From NCBI GenBank assembly GCA_021307315.1, contig JAJSPD010000076.1, positions 1 to 64,000 on the forward strand: DNA of 64,000 nt. The letters run 5' to 3'. The notes beneath the pieces were generated by a model. It worked only from the letters and a program-made list of their open reading frames with translations, was not told where the DNA came from and ran no database searches. The position numbers and the translations under genes were made by a program. Numbering within the stretch: the stretch's first letter is position 1; each line of letters opens with the position of its first letter. Positions 21,725 through 33,240 of the stretch are shown here, piece by piece. The stretch comes from Bisporella sp. PMI_857. Lineage: Eukaryota > Ascomycota > Leotiomycetes > Helotiales > Helotiaceae.

Positions 21725-22410
21725 TCAACTTCGATAGGTTGTCGGAACAATAGTACCCGAGGACTTGATTCAGCAACTGCTGTCGAGTTTGTTTGAGATT
21801 TGAGAACTACTGCTCATATCATTGGACACACTCACGCTGTCGCTATTTGCCAAGTTTCTCAAGCGATTTATGACATTTTCAATAAGGTTATAGTTATCTA
21901 TGAGGTCGGGAGATCTATTTCGGCCCTACAAGCTCAGCAAAAGCATATTTCGAGGAGATAGTTGGGATTGCCCTTCACGTCAGGTAACCAGCGACTTCCT
22001 GACCTCTGTCACGAATCCCAAAGGGAGAGTATCGCTGTCACTGAAATCAACGACTTGTATCAACAGCGGCCAATCGTTGAGAAACACGCCTCTTATGCGT
22101 AAGGCCCCGATGGCAGACCCCCCTGAACAGCACCTGCCTCTCCTCGTTATTAAGTTCTAATCTTCATGTTAGTTTTTACCGCCCGTTTGCCGAAGCTTTG
22201 GCAGGTGTTATTTCAGATGCACCCACTAAGCTTATTATTGGTATCTACTTCAATCTAGCCCTATACTTTTTCGCAGGACTTGTTCTAGAGCTAGCAGAGT
22301 TCTTCATTTTCTTCATTTTTACCGTGTTAGCTAGGTTTATAATGTCTGCCATATTCCGAACGGTTACCGCATTTATAAATATCATCTCCCAAGCTCTTTG
22401 CTGTTAAGTC
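21725..22410 (+). pseudogene. PDR-type ABC transporter relic
   Basis: Fragments in successive frames follow the order of a pleiotropic-drug-resistance ABCG protein. NNSTRGLDSATAVEFV is the post-Walker-B segment (21750). AVAICQVSQAIYDIFNKVIV is the H-loop region (21830). IYFGPTSSAKAYFE comes next, then after a frame change CPSRQVTSDFLTSVTNP (21975). Further on, PTKLIIGIYFNLALYFFAGL...FRTVTAFINIISQA is membrane domain (22220-22395). At least one stop and one frameshift break it, and long parts of the transporter are missing. Confidence 0.8.
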
Positions 22411-22790
22411 TAAAGTTAATAGGTTTGTAACGAAAGGAAAGAAATTTGTAGCTTTCGCCGGCGTACTTTCACCCCAGCATATGAACATCAGCCCATCCTC
22501 ATGTACTTGCATACTGTATAGCTGTAATGCAACACCTCCAAGTCAGTCAATATTCTCTAGCAACTGCATTGGATAATTGTGTAAAACGCAAGCTATGATA
22601 CAAGATTGCTAGGCTAATGGTACGGGTAGGCTGCGCTGGTGTAAACCATGCACTACAGGATCTTCAGTTTTGTTATGATTCTCCCGACCGTCATAGTCTA
22701 ACCTGTTGTAGGATCCGTAATCCATCGGCATTTATACAAGATATTTTTTTAAAAAAAGGAAAAGAGACAAAGGCTCCAATGTTGCCCATG

Positions 22791-23555
22791 CTACCTTCCA
22801 TTCGCACTCGGGGCAGCCCTTGGAAATTGCCTGTCACTCAACCAACTATTCCGATTCTGGTCCATTAACCCAGGGTCCGTCATCGGCTTTCCCATACCCA
22901 TCAGCTTCCTCTTCAACGTACTAGCATTCTCCCATTTTGTCACCTTGCACTCTTTTGTCTTATTACAGTCTTTTCTAATCCCCAGTGGTCCTCCTGCAAA
23001 GCTCCACTTCCTGCCACAGCCACAAACACAAGAAACCCAGTTCCCAAAACATTCAAGAATCTTACGGCGGTCAAGGCTGATTGGCTTGTGTTCACAGTCC
23101 GGCATGAAAGACTCTATATGCAACATATAGAGTACTGCCATGGTTAAGTTCTTGGGAAGCAAGTAGTCTGCACGACGTTCGATTTGGTGCCATGTTTCAC
23201 AGACTGCCTCCGGGCGTAGCCTGCTACTGTCAAATTGCTGACGAAAGTCTTCCACTACGGATTTGTTAGCCATGAACGGACCTACGGACACAGAAAGGAA
23301 TGTTGTGCCTTTCAAATCTGGTTTGCCTCCACCGAATAAGGAATCAAGCACTTACAACTCACGAAACCTGTCCCTGGGTCTGCACATTCGTTATATATGC
23401 TTTCATATACGCTAAGGGCGTCGATCGTCAAATACTCCCAGTATGAGTCCGAATTTTTTCTCAGAAACTTTGGGGAGTCATCTAAAGATAAAAATGCTAG
23501 TACTCTTGGGCGTGGCTCTAGAGGCGTATACGGGACGGCTTCAAGAATTAGCACG
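22791..23555 (-). CDS. Hypothetical protein, at least two exons
   Basis: Two open minus-strand stretches (23554-23312 and 23351-22791) can be joined by a short intron near 23375-23310, but I cannot settle the splice or the start codon. The C-terminal part has ALLYMLHIESF-like hydrophobic sequence (AVLYMLHIESFMPDCEH) and CVCGCGRKWSFAGGPLGIR, a possible zinc site. I recognise no family. It lies just downstream of the patatin gene on the same strand and could be read as an unrelated neighbour or an extra exon set. Confidence 0.4.
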
Positions 23556-23624
23556 AGACTTGGTAGAGGTAAACTTCATAGGTCCAAACGAGGCCCAACC
23601 CACGAAGCCCCTAAAAATACGAAA

Positions 23625-24756
23625 CTACAAACCATTTGTGGCTGTCATATCTTTTTGGAATTGCCTTAAAGCCTTCAATGTTTCTCCCTGTGTCATATAC
23701 GCCTGCGTCATTGTCGCAATCTCAGTTCGAGACTTAGCATCCTCGAGGCCAACCTTTTCGAGACCTTTCTCAACATTGAATCGATAGTAGGCGTTCCTAT
23801 CGTCGAGATCCCTGTGGCCTCTTCGAAAGTCATTTGCTGTTCTCTCGGTTTCTGTGGCGATAGCCGTCAACGTCTTCCCAACGGCAATGGCATCATTTCC
23901 AAACTGAGCAACATCCCCTTTACCAGTACCGATTGATACCAAGCACTGGACTTTGGTCTCAAGAGAGCCTCCCCATACCTCTCCGGCTTCTAACCACAGC
24001 TTCTGTACAGGATTATTTGCACTCGTAGCCCCATCGAGAAATACTTGTCCATGTCGCCCGATCTTCATTGGTTCGAAGAAAGTTGTCGCAGCTGAGGTTG
24101 CCCGACAAGCCTCCCATATTTTGACATTGTCCATAAGCTCGGTGTTGCTTTCCAAATCTCGAACATAGCTCGTAAATTCCACGGTGAGATCCCGATTCTC
24201 TGCAGAGACTGCACAAACGAATCTGTGTCGTCGCTTGCAAGTCAGATTTTGGTTATGTCTGCTCCACGTTTGGCTGGAGATCTGCTATTGAAGAAAACTT
24301 ACACTTTGCATTCATGATCATCTGGCACCTGGTACCGCATCGTTGTATCCACAGGCATACCACTATCTACAATGACCTTTTTAATCGAGCGCTCCAACTC
24401 CTCTGTGCTGAATCTTGCTTGGAAGCCGCCTGCCACGCCGATCCTATGGCGCTCTTTCTTGAAAATGCCGTCCATCATGCCGATATATACATTGATACAG
24501 TGGTTAATATCCATTTTGAGACGACCAAGCATTACAGCAATGAGCCTTTGGAAAAGTTAGCCGGCAGAAGAGTCAGGAAGAATCCAAGACCTAACCCTCC
24601 TGTGCTGGTGCCACCGATCATGTCGAAATAATTGCATGGCTTAGGCGGATTTTTTCGATTGATGGCTTCCATAAGTTGCTTGAGGATGAAAAGGGCAGAT
24701 AGTCCCCGAACACCTCCGCCGTCGATGCAGAGTAAGCGAAGCTTTTTCTCAGCCAT
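23625..24756 (-). CDS. Patatin-like phospholipase
   Basis: Exons 24756-24596, 24545-24303 and 24222-23625 join to 333 residues; introns are 50 and 80 bases. The oxyanion motif DGGGVRG is at residues 12-18, the nucleophile motif GGTSTGG has Ser51, and the catalytic Asp198 lies in DGA. These are the Ser-Asp dyad and glycine motifs of the patatin/iPLA2 family, which deacylates glycerolipids. There is no signal peptide, so a cytosolic or membrane-associated role is likely. The C-terminus ends soon after the patatin fold. Confidence 0.88.
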
Positions 24757-25230
24757 CTTGCTAAATTCAACAATCGCAAATTATTGTATTTAAGAGATAT
24801 AACAATGAGAGTACTTGGTATATTGGAATGTATTTCTCGAGAGAAAATATTTGGGGATGATTCTAGGCAATAATAAGGAAGGGACATGAACGCTTCTGCA
24901 TCGCGAAAACAAATATTAATTATCTGCCTGCAGCCTCGTATCATGCGCTGAGCTTCTCACACTCGATAGCCAATTACTGGCTGAGGGGTAACACTTCACT
25001 GTGATACCAAGTCGCGGCTGCTGCAGCCTCGTTTCAATACCCCGTCTTTATCCCAACGAAAGCTTCAGCTGAGCACAGGCCCTTTAGGAGGCTGACGCCC
25101 CCAATATTTTCTCCTTACACCTTTCTCTTGGCAATAAAGTCTATTAAAAGATACTCCTACACACTAGTATTCGCTGCAATCAGCGATATGTATTGAGTGC
25201 CAAGAAACTCTGCAACCCTACAAATCACAA
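24757..25230. other. Intergenic region between minus-strand genes
   Basis: Holds the promoter side of the patatin gene and the 3' side of the next gene. No other feature seen. Confidence 0.4.
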
Positions 25231-26328
25231 TCAACTTCGTACATTTGCATTCCATTCAGCCACTCCAACCCAAGCACTACTCCTGCCATCAAAGGAGTTT
25301 GGTCTCTGCCCATAGAGATTCTGAGAAGACTTGTTGTCTTGTAGGATCGAGGCTGGGGAGGGTCTTCGACTACGACGATAGTAGATAAAAGCTGCCGTCA
25401 CGGAAATACACACCACTGCAACTGCTATTGCCACACCTATTATTGCCTGATTGCTTAAAGCCTGGCTTGATTTTTCACTGGATGAACTTGATGCTGTACC
25501 GCTAGAGGTAGGGTCTGTCCGATATTCTGTCAGTTTTGGTCGGAGAAACGTATGTCAAGAATTGAATCAGATAAAGAATTTCCAGGAAATATATCTATAT
25601 ATACCTGTAGAAGTTGGCGAACTCTGAGTGGTACCACTGCCAGCTTTTCCAGAGCCCGCAGTCGATGTCGCCTTCGAGGTGGGGCTACTAGTTTCCGCTG
25701 TTCTCGTAGCTAAACTCTCTGCGCTCAGCGATACAAGATCTACCGCGCTACATAGTGGTAGAGCCTTTCCCTGGGCAGAAAGCTGGAAAGAGCTTGCAAC
25801 TCGAGTATCTGTCGCTCCACTCCACCACTCTTCTTCATATCCTTTCTCGTCAACCCAGACGCACAAGAGCCCATTGCTTTTTGGATCGCCAGCCTTTGCG
25901 GTTGGAGTACCGAATGCGCCGCAAATGCACAATTGAGTTCCACTACCCGGTAGTTCGGAGGAGGCTACGCCAGATAGGTCATAGATAGCTGCTGTCGCTG
26001 AAGTGGTATTGAAGGTTGACATGGCGGCGGTACATTTGTCTGGAAGGCGAAAGATGTAAATCAGATAACAGTATTTTTTTTTTGGACGAGAAAGACGCTT
26101 ACCAGAGAGATCACTCTGTCGAGTCAATGAACTTGACAATGTACCGCATACAGGCATGTAGTTTATGACTTGGAATACGGTACCTGTAAGTCCCTGAAGA
26201 TTGACAATCCCGTCCCGGATGAAGAGATCTCCATCGCCATGTCTGTAGACAGTTTGACCCTGAACTGCGGCTAGCACGAGGAAATGTGCGAGGAGAGCGG
26301 TTGTGCTGGGCATTATCGTGGTTGTCAA
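25231..26328 (-). CDS. Secreted single-pass membrane protein, Ser/Thr-rich
   Basis: Exons 26328-26103, 26039-25605 and 25514-25231 give 314 residues; introns are 63 and 90 bases. An N-terminal signal peptide ends about ...VLAAVQG. An extracellular domain follows with several cysteines (MPVCGTL, DKCTAAM, LCICGAF, LLCVWVDEKG). A Ser/Thr-rich stalk leads to one transmembrane helix (IIGVAIAVAVVCISVTAAFI), then a basic stop-transfer YYRRSRRP and a short cytoplasmic tail. The layout is like wall-stress sensors and other unnamed fungal surface proteins; no specific ligand is apparent. An internal Met 15 bases downstream is an alternative start. Confidence 0.8.
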
Positions 26329-27986
26329 AGATGTTTGTAAGTGAAGGAATAAGTCGCCAGCTCTCTATTCAATTATCATGAAATTTGCAACAGTTCACTT
26401 TATCAGGAGCGGGTCAGTGTGTATGGGAAAGGAATCTATGTGCTAAATAAATTTCAGGGGAGCTGAAGGAGCTGAAGCCTGGTTCTAAAATTACAGTTCT
26501 GATGCAAGCCCTTGTTTCTTGATGGTATCGAATCGTCCAGATGAGGAGAAAGCGCTTCCCGGAGCGGAAGTGATAGTGGCTGCATTATTACACTTTAGGG
26601 GACGGCACAAATTTCCGCGGTTGGACAAAATTGTGCCTGGTGAGAGGCGCACCATGTGAGCAATCGCAAAAGCGAAGTGCAGCCCATGAAATGCCACACT
26701 TGTGTAACTCCAAGCAGTGGCGGCCGGCCCTCTCATCTGCCAGCCTTGGTTGCACGGTGCTTCGCGTGTAGTCGGGTGGGCTTGGCGAGTTGAGAACAAC
26801 TCGTCCCGGCTCGCTTAGCTGCCCGCCTTTTGCACCACCGACAAACCGAAATAGTTTATATACTTGTAAATTTCATTCGGGCCTTTCCCTATTGATACAA
26901 CTTCATATCTGTAATTGCAATAGCTAAACATCCCCCGCTATAATTTCAGTCTAATATTTGCTTTTTTCTGGATGCTTGGTTCACATGCCCTGCATGAAAG
27001 CCACAGCCTCTGGACCTAGCTAATTGGCAAGCTACTAAGCGAAGCATCAAAATTCAGCCGCACTAGATCCCATTCAAAGACCGATCTGGGACTGGAGTTT
27101 GAATCTCTGTAACTTATTCTAAAACTTCTTTCCTTTCACTTCAGAACTTTACCAATTTGTCGTCTGTAGTAAATCGTTTCCGAGTTTCGCCTTTAGAATA
27201 GAATACGCTGTCTGTCACAAACCTGACAGTTCCAGAGCTATCCTAGTTACATGAATGGTCATGTGACCACAACATCGCATCTTTTACCAAGATGCTCATT
27301 GGCTCAGTTTTCCAATTTTCTGAGTTGCTACCACATATTTCTAGGATTCTACGGACCCGTATTTGTGGTCACCAGTCTCACGACGGATTTACGTCGGCAC
27401 CCAGAGCCGTCGAAATAATTTTAGATCGAATGATCTCAAGATATCAAGGCAGAAATTGTTCCGTAGTGTGACAGCCGAATAAGTACGTTACTTTTATCTT
27501 TGAAAAATATGGCTTTTGAGTGGGTATAGAAGACATGTCGGAGCTCACTTCGGACCAAGCAAAGGTTTATCAGGAAATACACAAGGGGCCGCGAACTTAA
27601 ATGCTGCTAGACGGAGTTTGAGTCAAAGTGTACAGGATAACACCTAAGATATATCCGAGATGGAACTTGAATCCGTTGGCGGAGAGGTAATTAATGAGGT
27701 TCAAGGAGAAGACAAGAACGAGCTTAGATGTCTTTACCTTTGCATACACATAGAATCCTACCTCTTTTGCATGAGTTATTTGACGATGTATCCAAAAGGA
27801 GCGTAAGTCGAAATTATCAATTGCGATCAGCAGCTATTTGGAAAGATCAAGGGAAAATATCTTGAATTATGTAAAAGGAGAATGTCGCTTTTTATTAAGT
27901 TGAGAGGGATATTCTTTATCCAAGTAAGTCGACAATGCATAAGTTGATCTCTGTATCTAACAAGCGCAGTTCCAGCTATTCCCAGT
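26329..27986. other. Intergenic region, possible decayed coding DNA
   Basis: No intact gene. The part from 27530 to 27978, and its continuation after the hAT insertion (30341-30420), shows short readable segments such as WLKEDKIPDDTLEYDFEGI. It may be an old gene or repeat interrupted by the insertion. Confidence 0.35.
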
Positions 27987-28356
27987 CAGTGTGAGAAATG
28001 ATTTGATTACTTGATTACTGAGCCTAGTAATCAAAATCAAATCAACCCTATTTACTGGTAATCAAAATCAAATCAAATCAGAGTAATCATTGATTACTTT
28101 GATTACTTTGATTACTGACCAGTTAGGAAAGCGGTCGGCTGAATCAAGAAAGCGGTGACAGATTTTGCCGGACATAATTTTTGAAAGTTCTACAACTGTT
28201 ACAGCAGCTACGTAACAAGCTTGCTAGGCTTTTTCGAGAAGCTTACTATGTAGATTGTTTTTTGTTTTTCATGCTTTTTTTTCTTTTTTAGCTTTACATT
28301 TTTGTATCGTACTATAATATAAAAAAGTTTGATTACTGACTTGATTACTTTGATTA

Positions 28357-30216
28357 ACGTAGTTCACAAGCGAGTTGGCCACACAAGCGAATTGGCCAAT
28401 TTTTCTTGGCATGCAAACAAAATTTGAAATAACACAACAATTACTTAATTAAATTATTAAAGCTATTCAGAATCGGAATTATCAAGCTCAATTCTATCAT
28501 TCTCGCATGTTCGTACGTTGTGTCTAAATTCTCCGCACGCTCTATATCGTCGTTGTTGCGGTTCGCCAACTTTCGTACGACCACTAGTTTGAATCAAATC
28601 AGTCTGTAATTGCGCGTTAACGTCAATTTGAGCTTAGAAATCTTGCGCATCTTGTAAACTAAGTGATTCTCCGTTTTGAATTCGACGTTTTTTCGTCCGA
28701 CGGCGTCGACTAAGTTCATTATTTGCTTTGCGCAATACGGCGTTCTTTTCGCGTAACAAAACTAGTTCGTGGATTACACGCGTTGCACTTTTTGCAAACT
28801 GATTTACACTTGACAAAAGCGCGGTTGGCGAGCTATTTTGATGTTGTACGATCTTTTTTTTCACATATTTAGTATGTAATTGCGTTTCGATCACGTTGTG
28901 CGGCGTTTTTGGCTCCTATGCCGCAAGCAGATCGGACGAAGTTGGCGGCGGAGTTAGCGTAGAAACTCGAATATCAAGCTGTGAAATCACATATTGCGAA
29001 TCGTACGGTATTAAACCAGTTCCGCGGAATCCTCCTCGAATGTTTGACTCTGTAAATGCCGCACGAAACGCAGCGTGAAATGCAAGAAAGAAGTCTTTTT
29101 TCGAAATGTAAGTAATATACGCGCGCATCAATTTTTCAATTTCAGCGCCGTATAAATGTTTTAAAGCTCGAAAACACCCAATATCAAAAGGTTGAAGCTT
29201 GTAAAACGAATAAGCAAGCATACATAAAGTAATAATATTGTGATTTTTGCAATATAGCTCAAAATCGGTCGAATAATGACTTTCGTGTCCGTCAAGAATC
29301 AAAAGTCGATATACACTTTTCGTACGGGGTTTTGTATGTCGATTAAAGTGCTGAATCTAATTTAAACCTCGCTTATTTGTAGTCCAGCTATTTGCAGTTA
29401 CTGCAATAACCCAATCGTGCAGCAATTGACTATTTTCATACCAAGACAACAAGTAAGTTTTACTCGCAACAATAATATATGGCGGCACTGCAAACTTATC
29501 TGCACTAATTCCTTGAATAACCGTAAACTATTCTCGATTGCTTTGCTGCTTCGTACGAGCCTTTTCTTTGTGTTCAGCGCTTGTTACAACCATTTCGGAC
29601 GATATTTGGCTTATTAAAAACCCTGTTTCGTCAAAGTTATATATGTCCGTCTCAAGAATTCCGTACTTGTCAATTGTGTTTCGTACGAAACGAAACTACG
29701 CGTTATACGCTTTTGGATTTTCGCATTTGGCTTTTTAATAATCAATTTGACGACTAAAACGCGTCCGCAATTGTAATTGTCGTCGTACGAAATTCGTAGT
29801 CCAGTTCTTTCCGACGCGTTGCGCGTTTCGGTCTGCGAGCAGTCGATTTGCTATATCTTCAACACAACTAACTCGAGGAGAGAATGATCGCGAATCCAAG
29901 TCAAGAATATGTCGTACGATCGTTTTTTCTTTTAACAGAGTTAGTTTTCGATTCCGAGGAATAATATCGCGTCGTGCAGATGTTCCGTGTAATCTATTAA
30001 ACAGTGTCGTACGAGGCACATTATATATCCGCGCAGCAACTCTAATCTTTAACCGTGGGTTATTTTTAAGAGCTTTTACAGCTAGTACAAAATCAGACTC
30101 TTTCCACGTACGACCCATGTTTGTAAAAAAAGTTATTGTGGTTTAAAATCAAAAGTTCGTACGCCAAGAAAAATTGGCCAACTCGCTTGTGTGGCCAACT
30201 CGCTTATGAACTACGT
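28357..30216 (-). mobile_element. Fot1/pogo-type DNA transposon
   Basis: Terminal inverted repeats of about 55 bases (ACGTAGTTCAC...CTTGGC and inverse) are flanked by TA (28355-28356 and 30217-30218). One transposase frame lies on the minus strand. Length 1860 bases is typical of the Fot1/pogo group. It is inserted inside the hAT element at 27987-30332. Confidence 0.92.
28634..30118 (-). pseudogene. Fot1/pogo transposase with several nonsense codons
   Basis: One frame of about 494 codons has no indels. It starts MGRTWKESDFVLAVKAL and has a psq-type helix-turn-helix (VAARIYNVPRTTLFNRL) and a CENP-B-like DNA-binding part. The DDE domain has NFDETGFL and LILDGHESH. The segment CMLAYSFYKLQPFDIGCF replaces the usual CMPPHSSHLLQPLDVGCF, with Pro-to-Leu and His-to-Tyr changes from C-to-T. 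Stops lie near 29735, 29700, 29528, 29357 and 28916. The pattern is that of RIP. Confidence 0.85.
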
Positions 30217-30449
30217 TACTTTAATTTTAGTAATCAAACCAAATCAAAGCTAACGGTAATCAAAATCAAATCAAATCAGAGCTGATTACTTTGATTAGTA
30301 ATTGATTCGTTGATTACTTTTTTGTCACACTGTTCCCAGTAGATTAGTGGGTGGCTGAAGGAAGACAAGATTCCAGATGATACACTGGAATATGACTTTG
30401 AGGGAATACAGGGATTAAAAGATAGTGATCTACCTGATGGTATCCCCTC

Positions 30450-30640
30450 CTTACCTTCCACGGGGCAAAAGGCACAGCTCATAGGCCGTGCTCTTGCTCT
30501 TGATGGATATGGTAATTGTTGTTGTATTAGGTTCTACTCTAGATTCTACAAAATGGGGGTTGTGTGGACCACGTGACCTGGTGGGTCGTATGTGGATCCG
30601 TAAACCCCTACTTCCTACACTACCTATTCTACCAAATATA
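30450..30640 (+). repeat. Dispersed repeat copy, also at 45000-45172
   Basis: Shares long identical stretches with 45000-45172, such as CTCTTGCTCTTGATGGATAT and ATTCTACAAAATGGGGGTTG. A shorter diverged copy lies at 38497-38580. Probably an LTR-type or MITE-type family. The DNA from 30641 to 31301 holds no gene. Confidence 0.75.
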
Positions 30641-31301
30641 ATACCGCATTTTTACAATAATCCCGAACACAGAAGGAATGACAAAATATGTTTTACTTTG
30701 ATTCTGAAAAGGAAAGCAAGCCCATTATTCTGGAAAAAAAGCTAGTTACATATTGGTTATGGAATATATTTGAAAGAAAAGCTGAATAAGACTTTTTTGC
30801 TTTTATCAAATGCTTTATAGTATTATTTGTTGACGTTAAGTAAATTGTTTACTTTGTGCATAATGATCTAAGATTTGGCTAGCAGTTTTGTGGTTTCAGG
30901 AACTGGGCTCTGCGCTTTAGAGATGTTAAAAAAGTGATTGAAAGAACGATTTGAATCTGACTTTAATTGAACAGAATGAACCTTTCCAAAGGTGTGAAGT
31001 ACTTTTTTACACCTGCAACTTTCTACCTATCGCCGTCGCACTAGTCGTATGTTTTCGATGGTATAACAACGAGTCCCTGAAGACGCCTTTCTTACTTACA
31101 CTATTATTGTAAAAAGTAGGTGTACATTTCCATCTTTAGTACAAGGCAGTCGCGGACGATTAATTAGCTAAATGGAAGATTTTTCATGCGAATAATGATA
31201 CAAACTATCGTGGGGACAAGAGTGTTACAATCACGAGTTAATCACGTTTCCTACTAGAAAGAGGTCCAGACACAAACGACGGCAGGATCTTAGAACGGTT
31301 G

Positions 31302-32444
31302 TTATAAAAAGGAGTCTACATCAATCACCTGCTGTGTTGAGCAGTGAATTACACCTCCGAAAAATGGAAGGGCGCGTACATGGACCGGTCGAACTATACG
31401 GTCCGGACATAGTTTTTTGAACAGGTCCAAAGCCCCCCTATCCTGCGATACATCTCCAAACTGGGGAACAATTAGGCCCCCATTAACAAAATAGAAATTA
31501 ACATAGTTCGTCGCAGGGTCATCATATGATAACGAACCCAGACACTTCGGCTCGGGCTCATCTATAATGTGGATCTCAAATCGTCGACCCTTGGCGTCAA
31601 TTGACCGCTCTAGAATAGCTCGGATCTCACTATGCACCTGCCACCATGCTTTTGGGGCGTTGCGGTATGGCCGCGACAGAACAATCACACCGGGTCGAAT
31701 GAAATTAACCTCGGCGTCAACGTGCACGTCAGTAGGATCAAGTCCCTGCTTTCCTGGGAACCAAATGATCTTCTCAGCGCCTAGCAAATGGCGGAGTTCC
31801 ATCTCAACTTCGTCGCGTGAAAGACCTGGATTGCGATTGTCGTTCAAGATACTGCTTTCCGTGGCCAAGAGCGTGCCTTCGCCGTCTACTACAACTGCAC
31901 CGCCCTCTAGACAGACTTTCGATTCAATTCTTGTCACCGGAGAGGGAGATATATCCCATTCAATAACTTTTTTTGCAAAATCAACATTTTCCTGAAGCTG
32001 CGTGCGGTTCATTGTAGGCCACTGTAATCTATTGGTAGCAGATAAATGATCGTTGGCTCCAGCTTTATGGCCCCACTCTGTGAAGCCAAAATTAATGGCA
32101 AATCGGGATTTCCGGTTGGCCTTGTCTGTTCCACGCACATAGATAGGGCCGGTGTCGCGAACCCAGAGATGGTTAGTAGGAAATGAGATAACTGCGATGT
32201 TGTTTATATTTCCAGAGGATTGTTTAACTGCCGGGCCGATTGTGGACTGTGCCTTGACTACATCTGTTGGTTGAGCATATAGACGGACAGGCTCAAATTC
32301 GGAGATAGCAGCAGCTAGGCTTGCAATTTCCTGGCAAGCGCTTTCGTAGTACTCAGCGGCGAGGGACGCCTTGGAAGGAAATCCCAGGATCGTCGCAATA
32401 TGACGAGCAAAGCCTCCTGGATAGATATATCGGCTGCGGCTCAT
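31302..32444 (-). CDS. Agmatine deiminase / porphyromonas-type arginine deiminase family protein
   Basis: A 380-residue frame has the family's motifs in order: GGFARHIATILGFPSK near the start, HLWVRDTGP (residues 92-100), CLEGGAVVVDGEGTLLATES, DPTDVHVDAEVNF, and GGVIHCSTQQ with the catalytic Cys368. Family members hydrolyse guanidino groups; agmatine to N-carbamoylputrescine is the best known reaction, in polyamine metabolism. The frame is open upstream of the Met (QTQNWLTPARS...), and a possible short first intron sits near 32475-32510, so the true start may lie further 5'. Cytosolic by appearance. Confidence 0.85.
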   Translation of the reverse strand: MSRSRYIYPGGFARHIATILGFPSKASLAAEYYESACQEIASLAAAISEFEPVRLYAQPTDVVKAQSTIGPAVKQSSGNINNIAVISFPTNHLWVRDTGPIYVRGTDKANRKSRFAINFGFTEWGHKAGANDHLSATNRLQWPTMNRTQLQENVDFAKKVIEWDISPSPVTRIESKVCLEGGAVVVDGEGTLLATESSILNDNRNPGLSRDEVEMELRHLLGAEKIIWFPGKQGLDPTDVHVDAEVNFIRPGVIVLSRPYRNAPKAWWQVHSEIRAILERSIDAKGRRFEIHIIDEPEPKCLGSLSYDDPATNYVNFYFVNGGLIVPQFGDVSQDRGALDLFKKLCPDRIVRPVHVRALPFFGGVIHCSTQQVIDVDSFL

Positions 32445-33240
32445 ACTTCTGGCGGGCGTCAGCCAGTTCTGTGTTTGCTAGAGAGAATTACGAAAACTTA
32501 CTGTTTAGTAAAACTCCTTCGTAGTTTCGGTCATAAAATGTTGAAATGATTCCGATATGCAGCTAGCTCAAAGGACTGCGTCTGGAGAATAAGCAACATA
32601 TAGAGATAATAGATGATGTTGGTTGCTTTACCTGTTAATTACTAAGGCTGTTTAGTCTGAACGGATCCCGCGGAACCGATGTCTAGTACGAAGTCGGGCT
32701 CCGCAGACACTGACAACATACGCTGAGGGTCCGGCGGTGGACCGTTAGTACGCCGCTACTGGAAAGATGGTCTTAATTGGGGGAATGACGTATACAGACC
32801 AACCTTTTCCTAGAGATACGTCCCCAAATCCACCTCCATTTCTTCGTCCTTCGACTTACTCGCTTGCTAGATTGGGTCCGTGCACGGCCTGCATGGGCTC
32901 GCTTCATTAAACCATAAACGAGATCCTGACTGGACCTCGGCAAATCCACACTAAAAATTGTATGGGGAACTAAATGAACTTCATGTAACCAGGATAGGCA
33001 GTTATTGCGAATAAGGTATTTATCCCAGAGCTCAAAATCCTTAGTTCCCCTTAATATACACATAGTCAGAATTCCAAGAAATAGAAATCGGATAAATTTT
33101 GATAGAGTGGCTGACCTTTACGTGGATATATGCACCTTGAGGGTCATGAACTAATTACTGGTTATGACCAAATATTATATTTATGCTGGAAGTAAGGCAT
33201 TTGAGATCTGTGTTCACTACCTATACCTGTCCTCACATAC
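32445..33240. other. Intergenic region without a supported gene
   Basis: A 96-codon minus-strand frame at 32773-33063 has no recognisable motif. Nothing else seen. Confidence 0.4.

Larger units (their letters stand above)
27987..30332. mobile_element. hAT-type element (non-autonomous) with a nested pogo element
   Basis: Inverted ends CAGTGTGA...TCACACTG are flanked by a perfect 8-base duplication TTCCCAGT (27979-27986 and 30333-30340). An 8-base duplication with CAG...CTG ends is the hAT signature. Subterminal regions are packed with TAATCAAA / TTTGATTA repeats. Apart from the nested pogo element (28357-30216) only about 480 bases remain with no transposase, so it is a MITE-like element. Confidence 0.88.

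Noticed and set aside
26491..26799. 102-codon minus-strand frame
   Set aside because: No recognisable motif, and it lies in the promoter region of the membrane-protein gene.
32773..33063. 96-codon minus-strand frame
   Set aside because: No start context, domain or compositional support.
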